Of a stretch of 64,000 bases of DNA, positions 16,371 to 25,811 are shown one piece after another. Within the stretch, counting starts at the first letter, position 1. Each line of letters opens with the position of its first letter. Origin of the DNA: Azotimanducus sp965220185 (GTDB lineage: Bacteria > Pseudomonadota > Gammaproteobacteria > Pseudomonadales > Azotimanducaceae); the NCBI GenBank assembly GCA_965220185.1, contig OZ244807.1, forward strand, positions 2,666,001-2,730,000, written 5' to 3'. The position numbers and the translations under genes were made by a program. The notes under the pieces were generated by a model that was given only the letters and a program-made list of their open reading frames with translations, did no database searches and had not been told where the DNA came from.

Positions 16371-17568
16371 TTTGAAGCTGCACCAGCTCTAGCCAGTGAT
16401 AGACCGGCACGGACGATGCCTGCCCTAGGTGCATCTGGCACCCTATGTTCGCCGTGGCGATGGCATCAGGCTCACCGGCTTGTAGACTCTGCAATTTTTT
16501 CTCTCTTAAGGCATTCGCCATGTCTGGTTCAAAGATCGAATAGGTGCCCGCCGAGCCGCAGCACTGATTGGCATCAGCGACAGGCACGAGGGTATATCCT
16601 ACAGACTTGAGCAGGGCTTCTACCTGACCGGCGAGCCTCATGCCGGAGGCAAGCGTGCACGGCGCCTGCCACGCGATTTTCCGCAAGGGCATGGCGGCGC
16701 GCAATCTGAAGCCAAACGCTGGACTCGCCAAGAACTCGGAGGCATCCACGACAAGGCTCGCGACACGTCTCGCGTCTTCTGTGCCAAGCAACCTGCCGTA
16801 GTCCTTCAAGGTCACGCCGCAGCCGCTTGCGGTCGAAACGATGGCTTCAACGCCTGCAAGATTCGCGGCGAGCGCCTTGAGGTTTCTGTGCATCACACGC
16901 TTCGCCCGGCGTGCGGCGCCAAGATGCAAGGGCAACGCCCCGCAACAAGTTTCCTGCTTGATCTGTATTACCAAGAAGCCGGCACCCTCGAGTAGGTTTG
17001 TGAGGCCAACATTGACTTGCGGCGTGACTGCGCTTTGCACGCAGCCGTCAAGCAAGATGATGCGCCCCTTCACTCCCTTCGTCGATGACGCGCTCGGCGC
17101 CTGCGGTTGCGGCGACGCCACCGTGAACAGCCCGCGAAACCGCTTCGGAACGAGGGCACGCAACGCCGCGCCCACGCGAAAGGCCAGTCGAAACCAGCGC
17201 GGCCGACTCGCCAAGGTCATCAGGATACCCCGAAACATACGCTGATAAAGCGGCCGCCGCTTGAGTCTCGGTCGTGCGATCTCAACAAGTTCGCCGTATT
17301 CGACACCGGACGGGCAAACGGTCTCGCACGCGCGGCAAGTCAGGCAGCGATCAAGATGGCGCGTGACTTCACGCCCGGCCTCGCCGTCCTCAAGCATCGA
17401 CTTCACAAGATAAATGCGTCCGCGCGGCCCGTCGAGTTCGTTGCCGGTCAACCGGTAGGTCGGACACGCGGCGTTGCACATGCCGCAATGCACGCATTTG
17501 CGAATAATGTCGGCCGCCTGTTCGCCAGCTTCGCCGGGCAAGAACCCAGATGCTAAGTCGAGCTTCAT
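16363..17568 (-). CDS. glcF: Glycolate oxidase iron-sulfur subunit
   Basis: 401 residues with two 4Fe-4S motifs (CVHCGMCNAACP near residue 26, and CLTCRACETVCPSG) and two CCG domains (CCGALPLHLG, CCGSAGTYSIF) that bind further cofactor. It passes electrons from the GlcDE flavin subunits to the respiratory chain. It overlaps glcE at its start (ATGA) and the DUF255 gene at its end, so the four genes form one transcription unit. Confidence 0.96.
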   Translation of the reverse strand: MKLDLASGFLPGEAGEQAADIIRKCVHCGMCNAACPTYRLTGNELDGPRGRIYLVKSMLEDGEAGREVTRHLDRCLTCRACETVCPSGVEYGELVEIARPRLKRRPLYQRMFRGILMTLASRPRWFRLAFRVGAALRALVPKRFRGLFTVASPQPQAPSASSTKGVKGRIILLDGCVQSAVTPQVNVGLTNLLEGAGFLVIQIKQETCCGALPLHLGAARRAKRVMHRNLKALAANLAGVEAIVSTASGCGVTLKDYGRLLGTEDARRVASLVVDASEFLASPAFGFRLRAAMPLRKIAWQAPCTLASGMRLAGQVEALLKSVGYTLVPVADANQCCGSAGTYSIFEPDMANALREKKLQSLQAGEPDAIATANIGCQMHLGQASSVPVYHWLELVQLQND

Positions 17569-18599
17569 GCGAATACCCGGTTCGGATCGAAGGCTGCACG
17601 TATCCTCGCCTGCAATCTATCGATGGCCGCATCGCCTGTACGCAGCCAGTCAGCACGTGCGGGCGGCCAAGCTAGCACGCGACCACCGACCTTCATCACC
17701 TCCGGCAGCCAGTTGCGGGCAGGAACCTCGGTCGCGAGCCACCGCATTGCGCCGCCCCAATCAATGAGCCAGTTTCCGGGCGTGTCCAGATGCGGCGCCG
17801 CGCTCGGCAGCGATAGTCGATAGATTGGCATGCCGCTAGAAAAAAACTCGTGACGGGCATCGGTCAGACGTGCCCATGGACCTTGCGCAATGCTGACTTC
17901 ACTGCCACCGATTCGTTTCGAGGCCGCTTCTACTGCCGAGGCAACGCCCGCAAGCCGAAAGTGCAGGATGCCATCCACGAAGGCCGCGCCCGACAAGGGA
18001 CAGGCACTTCTCGCCAATTCGCACATGCGCGCCAAGGCATCTTCCACGCCGCATTCCAAAGCGATACTGATTTCGCATTCAGAGCGCGGCAATACGCGAA
18101 CACTGATCTGCAACATGACGCCGAGAGTGCCCCAACTTCCCGCAAAGAGGCGCGAAACATCGTAGCCAGCGACATTTTTGATCACCTGCCCACCAAAATT
18201 CAGTCGCTGTCCGCGACCGTTCAGCACCTGGCAGCCAAGCACAAAGTCCCTGATCGCGCCGTGATACGGACGTGCCGGCCCGGCAATGCCGCAGGCAACA
18301 GCGCCGCCGAGCGTCGCGTGCTCGCTATTGAGTGCCTCAAACCCGAGCATCTGGCCTTCCGATGCAAGAAGCGCGCTCAGATCTTTCAATCTGGCGCCGG
18401 CTCCCGCCGTCAGCACCAGCTCGGTCGGCTCGTAGGACAGCACTTCATTCAGCTCAAGCGTGCCGAGCGGCCGATGATCGCCAGATGCCTCGAATTGCGC
18501 CTTGGAATTCGCGCCGACCGGCATGCACCGGGCGCCCGATTGCGCGGACTCCAAGATGCGCGCCGTCATCGCATCCGAGAGCGCTTCCGGGGCGCTCAC
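17565..18599 (-). CDS. glcE: Glycolate oxidase subunit GlcE (FAD-binding)
   Basis: A 344-residue FAD_binding_4 protein: LVLTAGAGARLKDLSALLASEGQ, the ATLGGAVACGIAGPARPYHG motif and NVAGYDVSRLFAGSWGTLGV are typical of GlcE. It pairs with GlcD to oxidise glycolate to glyoxylate. Overlaps of 4 bp with glcD and glcF show tight coupling. Confidence 0.95.
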   Translation of the reverse strand: MSAPEALSDAMTARILESAQSGARCMPVGANSKAQFEASGDHRPLGTLELNEVLSYEPTELVLTAGAGARLKDLSALLASEGQMLGFEALNSEHATLGGAVACGIAGPARPYHGAIRDFVLGCQVLNGRGQRLNFGGQVIKNVAGYDVSRLFAGSWGTLGVMLQISVRVLPRSECEISIALECGVEDALARMCELARSACPLSGAAFVDGILHFRLAGVASAVEAASKRIGGSEVSIAQGPWARLTDARHEFFSSGMPIYRLSLPSAAPHLDTPGNWLIDWGGAMRWLATEVPARNWLPEVMKVGGRVLAWPPARADWLRTGDAAIDRLQARIRAAFDPNRVFA

Positions 18600-20077
18600 A
18601 ATCGATCAAGCTCGGGGTGCGGCAAGCGTCCGCCGTGAACATGCATGCCACCGATCTCTGCGCAGCGCGCCAGCGTCGGCACGGCCTTACCCGGGTTCAA
18701 GAGCCCGTGTGGATCGAAGGCGCTTTTGAGCGCATGAAACTGCTCTATTTCAGCAGGCGAAAACTGCACGCACATCTGATCGAGCTTTTCGACGCCCACG
18801 CCGTGCTCACCTGTGACCGTGCCGCCCGCTTCGATGCAGGCAGTCAGAATCTCGCCACCGAGTGCCTCAGCCTTTTCGAGGTCTTGATCACGCGCCGCAT
18901 CATAGAGGATCAACGGATGCAGGTTGCCATCGCCCGCATGGAAGACATTCGCAACCCGGAGTCCATACTGGTTTGAAAGCGCGTGGATTCGGGTGAGCAC
19001 CTGTTCGAGTTTCTGGCGCGGAATCGTGCCGTCCATGCAATAGTAGTCGGGCGCGAGCCTGCCCATCGCTGGAAACGCTGCCTTGCGCCCCTGCCAAAGG
19101 CGCGCCATGGCTTCGGGTTCGGTGGCTGTCGTCAGGCGCGCCGCGCCTTCCGACACGAGCAATTTCTGCACGCTGCGTTGAACCTTGGCGACTTCTTCCC
19201 GCGTGCCGTCAAGTTCAACAAGCAGTACGGCTTCAGCGTCGAGCGGATAGCCAGCGTTCGAGAAGTCTTCCGCCGCATAAATTGCCAGCCTGTCCATCAT
19301 TTCAAGACCGGCCGGAATTACGCCGCTTGCGATGATGCCGCTCACCGCTCGCGCAGCCGCGCCCACGGAAGGGAATCCCGCGAGCAAGACGCATTTGTGC
19401 TCTGGGATTGGCAACAGACGTAACCGTGCTTCGACGATCACGCCGAGCATGCCTTCAGAACCGTGCAGCAGCGCGAGCAGGTCGTAGCCTGGTGATTCAA
19501 GCCTCGCGCCGCCGAGTTCGATGATCTCTCCGTCAATCGTGACAAAGGTGAGGCCGGTGACATTGTGGACGGTGAGTCCATATTTCAAGCAATGCACGCC
19601 GCCGGCGTTTTCGGCAAGATTGCCGCCGATGCTACAGGCGAGCTGCGATGAAGGGTCCGGCGCGTAGTAGAGGCCGTATGGCCGCGCCATTTCCGAGACG
19701 GCGAGATTGGTCACGCCAGGCTCGACGCGAGCACTGCGATTATTCGCATCAATCTCGATGATGCGCGACATGCGAGATGTGCTCAAGAGCACGCCGTCGC
19801 TCAACGGGCGGGCGCCACCCGAGAGACCTGTTCCCGCACCACGCGCCACGACAGGGACGCGATGCGCCTTACAAAGGCGCAGGACACGCTGAACCACGTC
19901 CAAGGATTCCGCAAGCACCACGGCCCCCGGCAGCTCTCGCTTGGCAGTGAGACCATCTGTCTCAAAGGGGCGCATTGCCTTTTCACCCGTAATCAGCGCT
20001 TCTTGCGGCACGGCTTTCGCCAAGGCGCGAAGAAAAACTCGATTCAATGCAGTGCTCTTTCGGATGAGATTTGCCAT
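18596..20077 (-). CDS. glcD: Glycolate oxidase subunit GlcD (FAD-linked)
   Basis: 493 residues from the ATG at 20077 (MANLIRKSTALNRVF). The PP-loop FAD domain has VVARGAGTGLSGGARPLSDGV and QLACSIGGNLAENAGGVHCLKYG; the C-terminal FAD-oxidase domain has NVFHAGDGNLHPLILYD and GGTVTGEHGVGVEK. These are the residues that hold flavin and substrate. It is the first gene of the operon glcD-glcE-glcF-DUF255 and is divergent from the ZapB-like gene; both promoters lie in the 65-bp gap. Confidence 0.97.
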   Translation of the reverse strand: MANLIRKSTALNRVFLRALAKAVPQEALITGEKAMRPFETDGLTAKRELPGAVVLAESLDVVQRVLRLCKAHRVPVVARGAGTGLSGGARPLSDGVLLSTSRMSRIIEIDANNRSARVEPGVTNLAVSEMARPYGLYYAPDPSSQLACSIGGNLAENAGGVHCLKYGLTVHNVTGLTFVTIDGEIIELGGARLESPGYDLLALLHGSEGMLGVIVEARLRLLPIPEHKCVLLAGFPSVGAAARAVSGIIASGVIPAGLEMMDRLAIYAAEDFSNAGYPLDAEAVLLVELDGTREEVAKVQRSVQKLLVSEGAARLTTATEPEAMARLWQGRKAAFPAMGRLAPDYYCMDGTIPRQKLEQVLTRIHALSNQYGLRVANVFHAGDGNLHPLILYDAARDQDLEKAEALGGEILTACIEAGGTVTGEHGVGVEKLDQMCVQFSPAEIEQFHALKSAFDPHGLLNPGKAVPTLARCAEIGGMHVHGGRLPHPELDRL

Positions 20078-20142
20078 TAGTGTACTCGCGTGAATCGCGA
20101 TTGCGCTATAGTTTTCGCCACACCACGCGTTTGGTAAGCCCC

Positions 20143-20490
20143 ATGCCACGAGATGCCGATTCGACACCCGAAGTTTCGCTTTGGTCAAATACCAGCGAGC
20201 AAACAAGCGCCGCAAGTGTCGCCGCGCCCCAGCCAGCTTCAGAAGCGCAGGGGTTCGGTGTTTTAGAAAAGTCCGAGGGCGATTTGCTCGCCGCGCTTGA
20301 GACGCTCGAAACCAAAATAGAGGCGTTGCTTACTCGATGCGAAGAACTGCAGCAACTGACCGATTCGCTCACCGCGCAGCTTGTCAAGGAACGCGAATCG
20401 AAAACGGCGCTGCTTGACATTCAATCGGATGCCAAGCAGCGTATTGATCAATTGATTGAGCGCTTGCAGAGCGGCGAGGAGGCACGCTGA
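20143..20490 (+). CDS. TIGR02449-type coiled-coil protein (ZapB-like)
   Basis: 115 residues, the C-terminal half being one coiled coil (LLAALETLETKIEALLTRCEELQQLTDSL...). Proteins of this kind sit directly in front of zapA in Pseudomonas-type genomes and are thought to work in cell division. I use the ATG at 20143; the upstream frame overlaps the divergent promoter region. It ends one base into the zapA start. Confidence 0.82.
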   Translation: MPRDADSTPEVSLWSNTSEQTSAASVAAPQPASEAQGFGVLEKSEGDLLAALETLETKIEALLTRCEELQQLTDSLTAQLVKERESKTALLDIQSDAKQRIDQLIERLQSGEEAR

Positions 20491-20771
20491 TGAGCAAGTC
20501 GGAATCCTTTGTGCTGAATATTCTCAATCGCGACTACACGGTTGAATGCGAGCACGGCCAGCGCGAGGACCTCACCGAGGCCGCCAAGCATCTGACTCGG
20601 CAGCTTAGCCTGCTCGGCGGCCGCGGCGCGGGCGACCGAGCGTTCCTATCGCATGCCCTGTCGACGGCCTTTGATCATTTACGAGCGCACCATGTCAGAG
20701 AGAAGTGTCAAGCGAAAGTGCAGTATCTGTCGCAGCGGATTGATGCCCATCTTGAAGCCACCAATCCGTAG
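20490..20771 (+). CDS. zapA: Cell division protein ZapA
   Basis: 93 residues with the ZapA start (SFVLNILNRDYTVECEHGQREDL), the AAKHL turn and a C-terminal helix for tetramer formation. ZapA bundles FtsZ filaments at the Z-ring. It is coupled to the preceding gene (ATGA-type overlap), and the 6S RNA gene follows 26 bp later, the conserved arrangement. Confidence 0.93.
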   Translation: MSKSESFVLNILNRDYTVECEHGQREDLTEAAKHLTRQLSLLGGRGAGDRAFLSHALSTAFDHLRAHHVREKCQAKVQYLSQRIDAHLEATNP

Positions 20772-20797
20772 AGAAGTATGGCTATACTTAGAACCAG

Positions 20798-20996
20798 TCT
20801 CCTGGGGTGTTTGCGAGCTGGTTTTACGCCCTTGAGCCGTGATTACACGATAGGAGGAAGGGTCTTGTATCCATGCGTGCAAGCCCTCGTCGGGCGAGTT
20901 TCCTCACTCGACGCGGGAAGCCGAGGATGCCTGTTCTTCCGCCGCCCTGATGCCATACGGTTCAGGGCCCACCAGAGCGCGGCACGCCCGGGAGTT
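20798..20996 (+). ncRNA. ssrS: 6S RNA
   Basis: About 200 nt between zapA and fau, the conserved place of ssrS. The closing stem is CTCCTGGG (20799-20806) with CCCGGGAG (20987-20994), one G-U pair. Inside are the typical 5' segment GGTGTTTGCGAGCTGG, CCCTTGAGCCG, and the 3' partner GCCGAGGATGCC. TATACT at 20783-20788 is a likely -10 box. 6S RNA binds the sigma-70 holoenzyme in stationary phase. Confidence 0.9.
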
Positions 20997-21015
20997 CTTT
21001 TCTCGTTGTGCCCGT

Positions 21016-21618
21016 ATGGCTGATCTCGTATCGCGCCAAAGCCTGCGCAGAGAATTTCGAGAGCGCCGTCGTACCCTGTCGCATCTCGAACAGAACGCCC
21101 ATGCAAGCGCTGCTTCGCGCGTGTTCATGTCAAGCAGACTGTCCGTTTTGGCGCGCCGCGTCTCAGGCTACTTTGCGACAGACGGCGAACTCGACCCAGA
21201 GCCGCTCATCGCCCGCCTTCACCAAGTCGGCGCCGAGCTCGTGTATCCAGTGATTGGTGCGCATCGTCAAATGAGTTTCCGACCACTTCAAAAGGGACAG
21301 GCACTGCAATTGAGCCGCTTAGGCATATGGGAGCCAAGCGCGCGAGGGGCACGCGCTGTCCCAGCGTGGTCGATCTCGATCATGCTTGTGCCGGTTGTGG
21401 CGTTTGATAACACTGGCACGAGGCTCGGTCGGGGCGGCGGCTACTACGATGCCTATCTCAATGACCGCGGCACACGGCGACCGCTGTTGGTCGGCTACGC
21501 TCATGCGTGTCAAGAAGCGGGCGAGATTCCCCGTGCGCGATGGGACATCCCACTCGATGCGGTTGTGACTGAATCGAAGTTACATGCCTTTTCACGGAGA
21601 GCGCAACGATTTCAATGA
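21016..21618 (+). CDS. fau: 5-formyltetrahydrofolate cyclo-ligase
   Basis: 200 residues from the ATG at 21016. An N-terminal basic helix (RQSLRREFRERRRTL), the ATP-binding MLVPVVAFDNTGTRLGRGGGYYDAYL signature, and the C-terminal GYAHACQE...IPLDAVVTE are as in YgfA. It returns 5-formyl-THF to the folate pool. The longer frame upstream lies in the 6S RNA gene. Confidence 0.94.
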   Translation: MADLVSRQSLRREFRERRRTLSHLEQNAHASAASRVFMSSRLSVLARRVSGYFATDGELDPEPLIARLHQVGAELVYPVIGAHRQMSFRPLQKGQALQLSRLGIWEPSARGARAVPAWSISIMLVPVVAFDNTGTRLGRGGGYYDAYLNDRGTRRPLLVGYAHACQEAGEIPRARWDIPLDAVVTESKLHAFSRRAQRFQ

Positions 21619-21743
21619 GCATCTCGAAGGACTTGTGGAAGGGCTGCGCGAAGCGATGACTGGACTTTCGCCTGCGTAGCGCCGCGCTCCCGCGAATCCC
21701 TGTAGAATGAGCACCCTGCTTGGCGCTTCGAAAAATCCATCTC

Positions 21744-21905
21744 ATGGAACGATACCTCAACATATGCGGACGAATGACCGCGCAAATCACGGTGAAAACG
21801 CCGAGCGCATGGTCGTGGTCTGCCAACGTGCGCTCTCTCTATGTCGATATCGATGTCATGCCGCACGAATCGACCCAAGCTGTATTCCGGGACAGTCCTT
21901 GGTGA
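21744..21905 (+). CDS. Possible 53-residue small protein
   Basis: An ATG at 21744 opens a 53-codon frame (MERYLNICGRMTAQITVKTP...) that ends 36 bp before a strong terminator. Composition is protein-like (alternating hydrophobic residues, MTAQITVKTPSAWSWSANVR), but I see no family and no good ribosome site. The 380-base gap between fau and the MFS gene holds nothing else. Low confidence. Confidence 0.3.
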   Translation: MERYLNICGRMTAQITVKTPSAWSWSANVRSLYVDIDVMPHESTQAVFRDSPW

Positions 21906-21940
21906 GAAAGAAACAATAGAACAAGCGGAAACGCACCAAG

Positions 21941-21977
21941 AAAGCCCCGGAAACGCAAGAATCCGGGGCTTTTTTTT
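21941..21977 (+). terminator. Rho-independent terminator
   Basis: Perfect stem AAAGCCCCGG / CCGGGGCTTT with a 12-base loop, followed by a run of eight T. It closes the transcription coming from fau or the small frame at 21744, just ahead of the MFS gene. Confidence 0.93.
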
Positions 21978-21999
21978 CAAATGAGGCATATAGGAACAG

Positions 22000-23292
22000 A
22001 TGACAGCCGATTACATTGACATCGACAGTAGCAGCGCCGCGAACGCGCAGCAGCGATTGCGGCGGAATCTCGCGCTCATCATTGGCGTGAGCTTCTTTCA
22101 TGTCTTCTCGCTGATCATGCCGGTCATCGTGCCCATTTTTGAGTCGCGAGGGCTTGATCTTGGAGAAATTCTGCTCTTGCAGGCGATTTTCGGATTTGCT
22201 GTGGCAAGCCTTGAAGTACCCTCCGGCTATCTCTCCGACCTCATCGGGCGCAAGCGCACCCTGCTCATCGGCAGCATCTTCTACGCCTTCGGCATCCTGC
22301 TTCTCTACTTTTCCGAAGGCTTCGGGATGCTGGTGGCGTTCGATCTGTGCATGGCGGTCGCCGTCAGCTTGATCTCAGGCGCGGACCTCGCCCTCCTCTA
22401 CGACACCGAACTGGCCATCGGCGGACTTCAAGGGCGCCGCCCCAAGGCGGTGCGCCGGCTGTTCCTGCTCGATACGCTGTCGGCTGCGGCCGCAAGCGTG
22501 CTTGCGAGCCTCTTTCTTGCGCTACAGTCGATTGAAGTCTTGATCGCCATTCAAGCGCTCGTCGCGTGGCTGCCGTTCGTGATCTGCTTCTTTGTTCACG
22601 AGCCGCCACGTCGCACACTTGGAAGACACCGCCACAGCGAGAACTTCTCGCTCATATTGCGCCTGGTGTTAACCTTGAGCCCAGTGCTTCGGTACGCTTT
22701 CCTTGCGCTCGCGTTCTGGAGCTTGAGCGTCTTCTTTGTGGTCTGGCTGCTGCAAAAGCAATGGCAGCTGCAAGCCATCCCGCTTGAATACTTCGGGTAC
22801 TTATGGGCGATCTTGAGCCTAGTGTCGGCCATCGCTGGACAGACTTCAAATCTGGCAAAGCGCGTCAGTTCACCTTGGACGCGGCTCGGCTTCATCGCCT
22901 TCGCGCCGGTGGTCGGATATGTTGGACTCGCCTTCTTCGGACCCGTCGTCGGCTTTGTCGCTGCGATACTCATTTTCTTGGCGCGCGGGCTCGGCATTGT
23001 CCTTCTGCGCGATGCCGTCAATTCGCGCATCCCGTCGGAGATTCGCGCGACCGTCAATTCGCTCGCGAATTTCGGTTTTCGACTCGCTTTCACGGTGCTC
23101 GCGCCGCTCGTTGGCTTCGTGTTTGAACTTGGCGGCATGCGCATGACCTGGCTCATCGTCGCCTTCGGCAGCCTCGCGCTCAACATCGGCTTGATGCTGC
23201 CGCTGATACATGCCGTTCAAGCACGTCGCGAAAAACCGGTGCGGGAAATTCGACTTGAGACGGTGCGGCGGCTGATGCGAATGGCGACTTAA
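22000..23292 (+). CDS. MFS transporter
   Basis: 430 residues with about 12 membrane helices. The loop between helices 2 and 3 carries the MFS motif as GYLSDLIGRKRTLLIGS (about residues 77-93), and a second, weaker motif follows helix 8. The N-terminal tail is acidic. Substrate unknown. Its end overlaps the end of cofGH by 4 bp on the opposite strand. It starts 22 bp behind the terminator, so its promoter must be within or across that hairpin region. Confidence 0.88.
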   Translation: MTADYIDIDSSSAANAQQRLRRNLALIIGVSFFHVFSLIMPVIVPIFESRGLDLGEILLLQAIFGFAVASLEVPSGYLSDLIGRKRTLLIGSIFYAFGILLLYFSEGFGMLVAFDLCMAVAVSLISGADLALLYDTELAIGGLQGRRPKAVRRLFLLDTLSAAAASVLASLFLALQSIEVLIAIQALVAWLPFVICFFVHEPPRRTLGRHRHSENFSLILRLVLTLSPVLRYAFLALAFWSLSVFFVVWLLQKQWQLQAIPLEYFGYLWAILSLVSAIAGQTSNLAKRVSSPWTRLGFIAFAPVVGYVGLAFFGPVVGFVAAILIFLARGLGIVLLRDAVNSRIPSEIRATVNSLANFGFRLAFTVLAPLVGFVFELGGMRMTWLIVAFGSLALNIGLMLPLIHAVQARREKPVREIRLETVRRLMRMAT

Positions 23293-25688
23293 ACTCGGTC
23301 GCTCGCAATCATTTCAAGCGATTCTGCGCGGTTGTCGTTATTGCGATGCAATTCACGCTTGGCCTTTTGCGAGCGCTCATACTTTCGCGCAGGCGTATTG
23401 ATCAGCTCAGTCAATTCGCCTGCCGCGAGCCCCGCGAGCCTGCGTTCTTCGGAAACTTCACCGTATCGAGTGCTGCGCTGGCGCGCGCGGCGTCCGGCCG
23501 CCTCGATCAACGCAATCATTTGTTGCGGCGTCGTTTCTTGACCATGGCTGGCGCCAGCCGCACGTGAAATACTCTCGTTCATCAGTGTTCCACCGAGATC
23601 ATTGCAGCCTGCACTGAGGCAGGCCTCCAATCCGGTGTGCCCAAGCTTCACCCAGGACGCCTGAACATTACGAAAATGCGGATGCAGGACGAGGCGTGCG
23701 ATGGCGTGAATGAGGATCGCCTCGCGAAACGTTGGACCTTTGCGCGCCTTGCCCTTCAAGTACATGGGTGCTTCCATATGCACAAACGGCAAAGGCACGA
23801 GTTCGGTGAAGCCGCCAGTGCGCGCTTGCAGGGCGCGAAGCCTCAAGAAGTGGCGCGCGAGGTTGATGGGCTGCTCGACATGCCCGAACATGACCGTGGC
23901 GGTCGTACTGATGCCCTGCCTGTGCGCGGTTTCCATGACTTCGAGCCACTGACTGGTGTTGATCTTGTCAGGACAAATGATCCGGCGGACTTCGTCATCA
24001 AGCACCTCGGCCGCCGTGCCAGGCAAGGTGCCGAGGCCGTTGCCGCGCAGAGCGCGCAGATACTCGTCAAGCGGCATGTCGAGGGTCGCTGCGCCTTGCC
24101 ACACTTCCAACGGCGAGAAGGCATGGATGTGCATGTCTGGAGCGGCACGCTTCACGTTAAGCAAAATTGAAAGATAGGTGTCGCCTGTGTACTCGGGATG
24201 AATGCCACCCTGCATACAGACTTCCGTGGCGCCTCGCTGCCAAGCTTCCGTAACGCGGCGCGCAATCTCATCGGCATCGAGATCATAGGGCCGGCCGCGC
24301 AGATTCTCGGCAAGCTTGCCCTTTGAGAATGCGCAGAACTGACACTTGAAGTAGCACACATTCGTATAGTTAATATTGCGATTGACGACAAAGGAGACTG
24401 TCTCGCCATTGACCTCTTTCCGGACATCGTTCGCGACTTGGCACAGCGCACTGAATTCATCGCCTTCGGCGGCGAACAGCCTTACAACGCCAGCTTCGTC
24501 AAGTGCCTGTCCCTGCGACGCGGCATCAAGCAGGTCGAGAAATCCTTGCGAGACGCCGCGCACGGGCGACGTGACGCGCTGAAGATCAATGTCCGACGGC
24601 ACCGATTCCAGGTCGCCGGGGCTCCAGTCATCTTCTCGTGCGAACCCGCGCCCATCGATTGCGCGCAGCAGTCTCGCATGCAGGCTCGCATCGGTCCATT
24701 TGCTGTGATTCGAGACGAACTCGGGATAGATGGTCAAGCGCTCCTTGAGATGCTTGCCCGCCGCCTTCGTCTCTTCGCGCAAATTCTCAAGATGCGGCCA
24801 AGGCGCCTCAGGATTGACGAAATCGGGCGTCAGCGGCGACACCCCGCCCCAATCGTTGATGCCAGCTTCAATGAGCTGCGGGAGCACGCCCGAGTTCAAG
24901 TTCGGCGGTGCTTGGATACTCATCGCGGGCCCGAAAATCAGCCGCGCGACGGCAATCGTCCACAACAGGTCGCGCAGCGACGGCTCTGTAGCCGCGTGCA
25001 TTTTCGTGCCAGGCTTGGCGCGAAAGTTCTGCACGATGACTTCTTGGATGTGGCCGTATCGTTCATGCACATCGCGGATGGCGAGCAGCGACTCGATGCG
25101 CTCAAGTGGCGTCTCGCCGATACCAATCAAGATGCCGGTAGTAAACGGAATGCGCGCTTTGCCTGCATCTTCGAGCGTTTGCAGGCGAACCGTAGGCGCC
25201 TTGTCAGGGCTGCCGTAATGCGGCATGCCCTTCTCAGTCAGCCGTTCGGAAAGCGACTCGAGCATGATACCCATGGACGGTGAAACTTCGCGCATTTGCT
25301 GAAGCTCATGAGGCGTCATATTGCCGGGGTTCGCATGCGGCAATAGCCCGGTTTCTTCCAGCACACGCTGCGCTGCGTGGCGGACATAATCGATAGTGGT
25401 CTCGAAACCCATCTCAAGAAGTGCCTCACGCGCCGCACGATAGCGCAGCTCAGGCTTCTCGCCCAAAGTAAAGAGCGCCTCCTTGCAGCCGAGCACCGCA
25501 CCTTCTCTGGCAATCCGCAAGACTTGATCGATCGCCATGTAGGGCGACTCGATGTGCTTCGGCGTCTTCGCAAAGGTGCAGTAGTGGCACACATCGCGAC
25601 ACAGGTGCGTCAGCGGAATAAAGACTTTCTTGGAGAAGGTCACAACATCATGAAAATGCGCGTCGCGCAAACCTGCCGCTGCACGCAT
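23289..25688 (-). CDS. fbiC: FO synthase, fused CofG-CofH (FbiC type)
   Basis: Makes the deazaflavin FO of coenzyme F420 from tyrosine and the flavin precursor. 799 residues from the ATG at 25688, with two radical-SAM halves: CofH-like and CofG-like clusters CRDVCHYCTF (near residue 31) and CYFKCQFCAF (near 435). VQNFRAKPGTKM, INDWGGVSPLTPD and HAFSPLEVWQG are family signatures. The frame stays open and family-like for 36 further codons upstream (LTSLIAKAESAGKLDRRECL), up to the cofC stop, but contains no ATG, GTG or TTG. The real start may be a CTG (25796 or 25790) or ATT, or the ATG may be used with a shorter N-terminus. Last gene of the F420 operon. Confidence 0.95.
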   Translation of the reverse strand: MRAAAGLRDAHFHDVVTFSKKVFIPLTHLCRDVCHYCTFAKTPKHIESPYMAIDQVLRIAREGAVLGCKEALFTLGEKPELRYRAAREALLEMGFETTIDYVRHAAQRVLEETGLLPHANPGNMTPHELQQMREVSPSMGIMLESLSERLTEKGMPHYGSPDKAPTVRLQTLEDAGKARIPFTTGILIGIGETPLERIESLLAIRDVHERYGHIQEVIVQNFRAKPGTKMHAATEPSLRDLLWTIAVARLIFGPAMSIQAPPNLNSGVLPQLIEAGINDWGGVSPLTPDFVNPEAPWPHLENLREETKAAGKHLKERLTIYPEFVSNHSKWTDASLHARLLRAIDGRGFAREDDWSPGDLESVPSDIDLQRVTSPVRGVSQGFLDLLDAASQGQALDEAGVVRLFAAEGDEFSALCQVANDVRKEVNGETVSFVVNRNINYTNVCYFKCQFCAFSKGKLAENLRGRPYDLDADEIARRVTEAWQRGATEVCMQGGIHPEYTGDTYLSILLNVKRAAPDMHIHAFSPLEVWQGAATLDMPLDEYLRALRGNGLGTLPGTAAEVLDDEVRRIICPDKINTSQWLEVMETAHRQGISTTATVMFGHVEQPINLARHFLRLRALQARTGGFTELVPLPFVHMEAPMYLKGKARKGPTFREAILIHAIARLVLHPHFRNVQASWVKLGHTGLEACLSAGCNDLGGTLMNESISRAAGASHGQETTPQQMIALIEAAGRRARQRSTRYGEVSEERRLAGLAAGELTELINTPARKYERSQKAKRELHRNNDNRAESLEMIASDRV

Positions 25689-25811
25689 GAGCGTCCGCAG
25701 TGCCCCGATATTTTGATGCTCGGCGAGTGTGAGGCATTCGCGCCTATCGAGCTTGCCAGCCGACTCAGCCTTGGCAATTAAACTTGTCAGATTCAGGGAA
25801 GCGCCGCCGAT

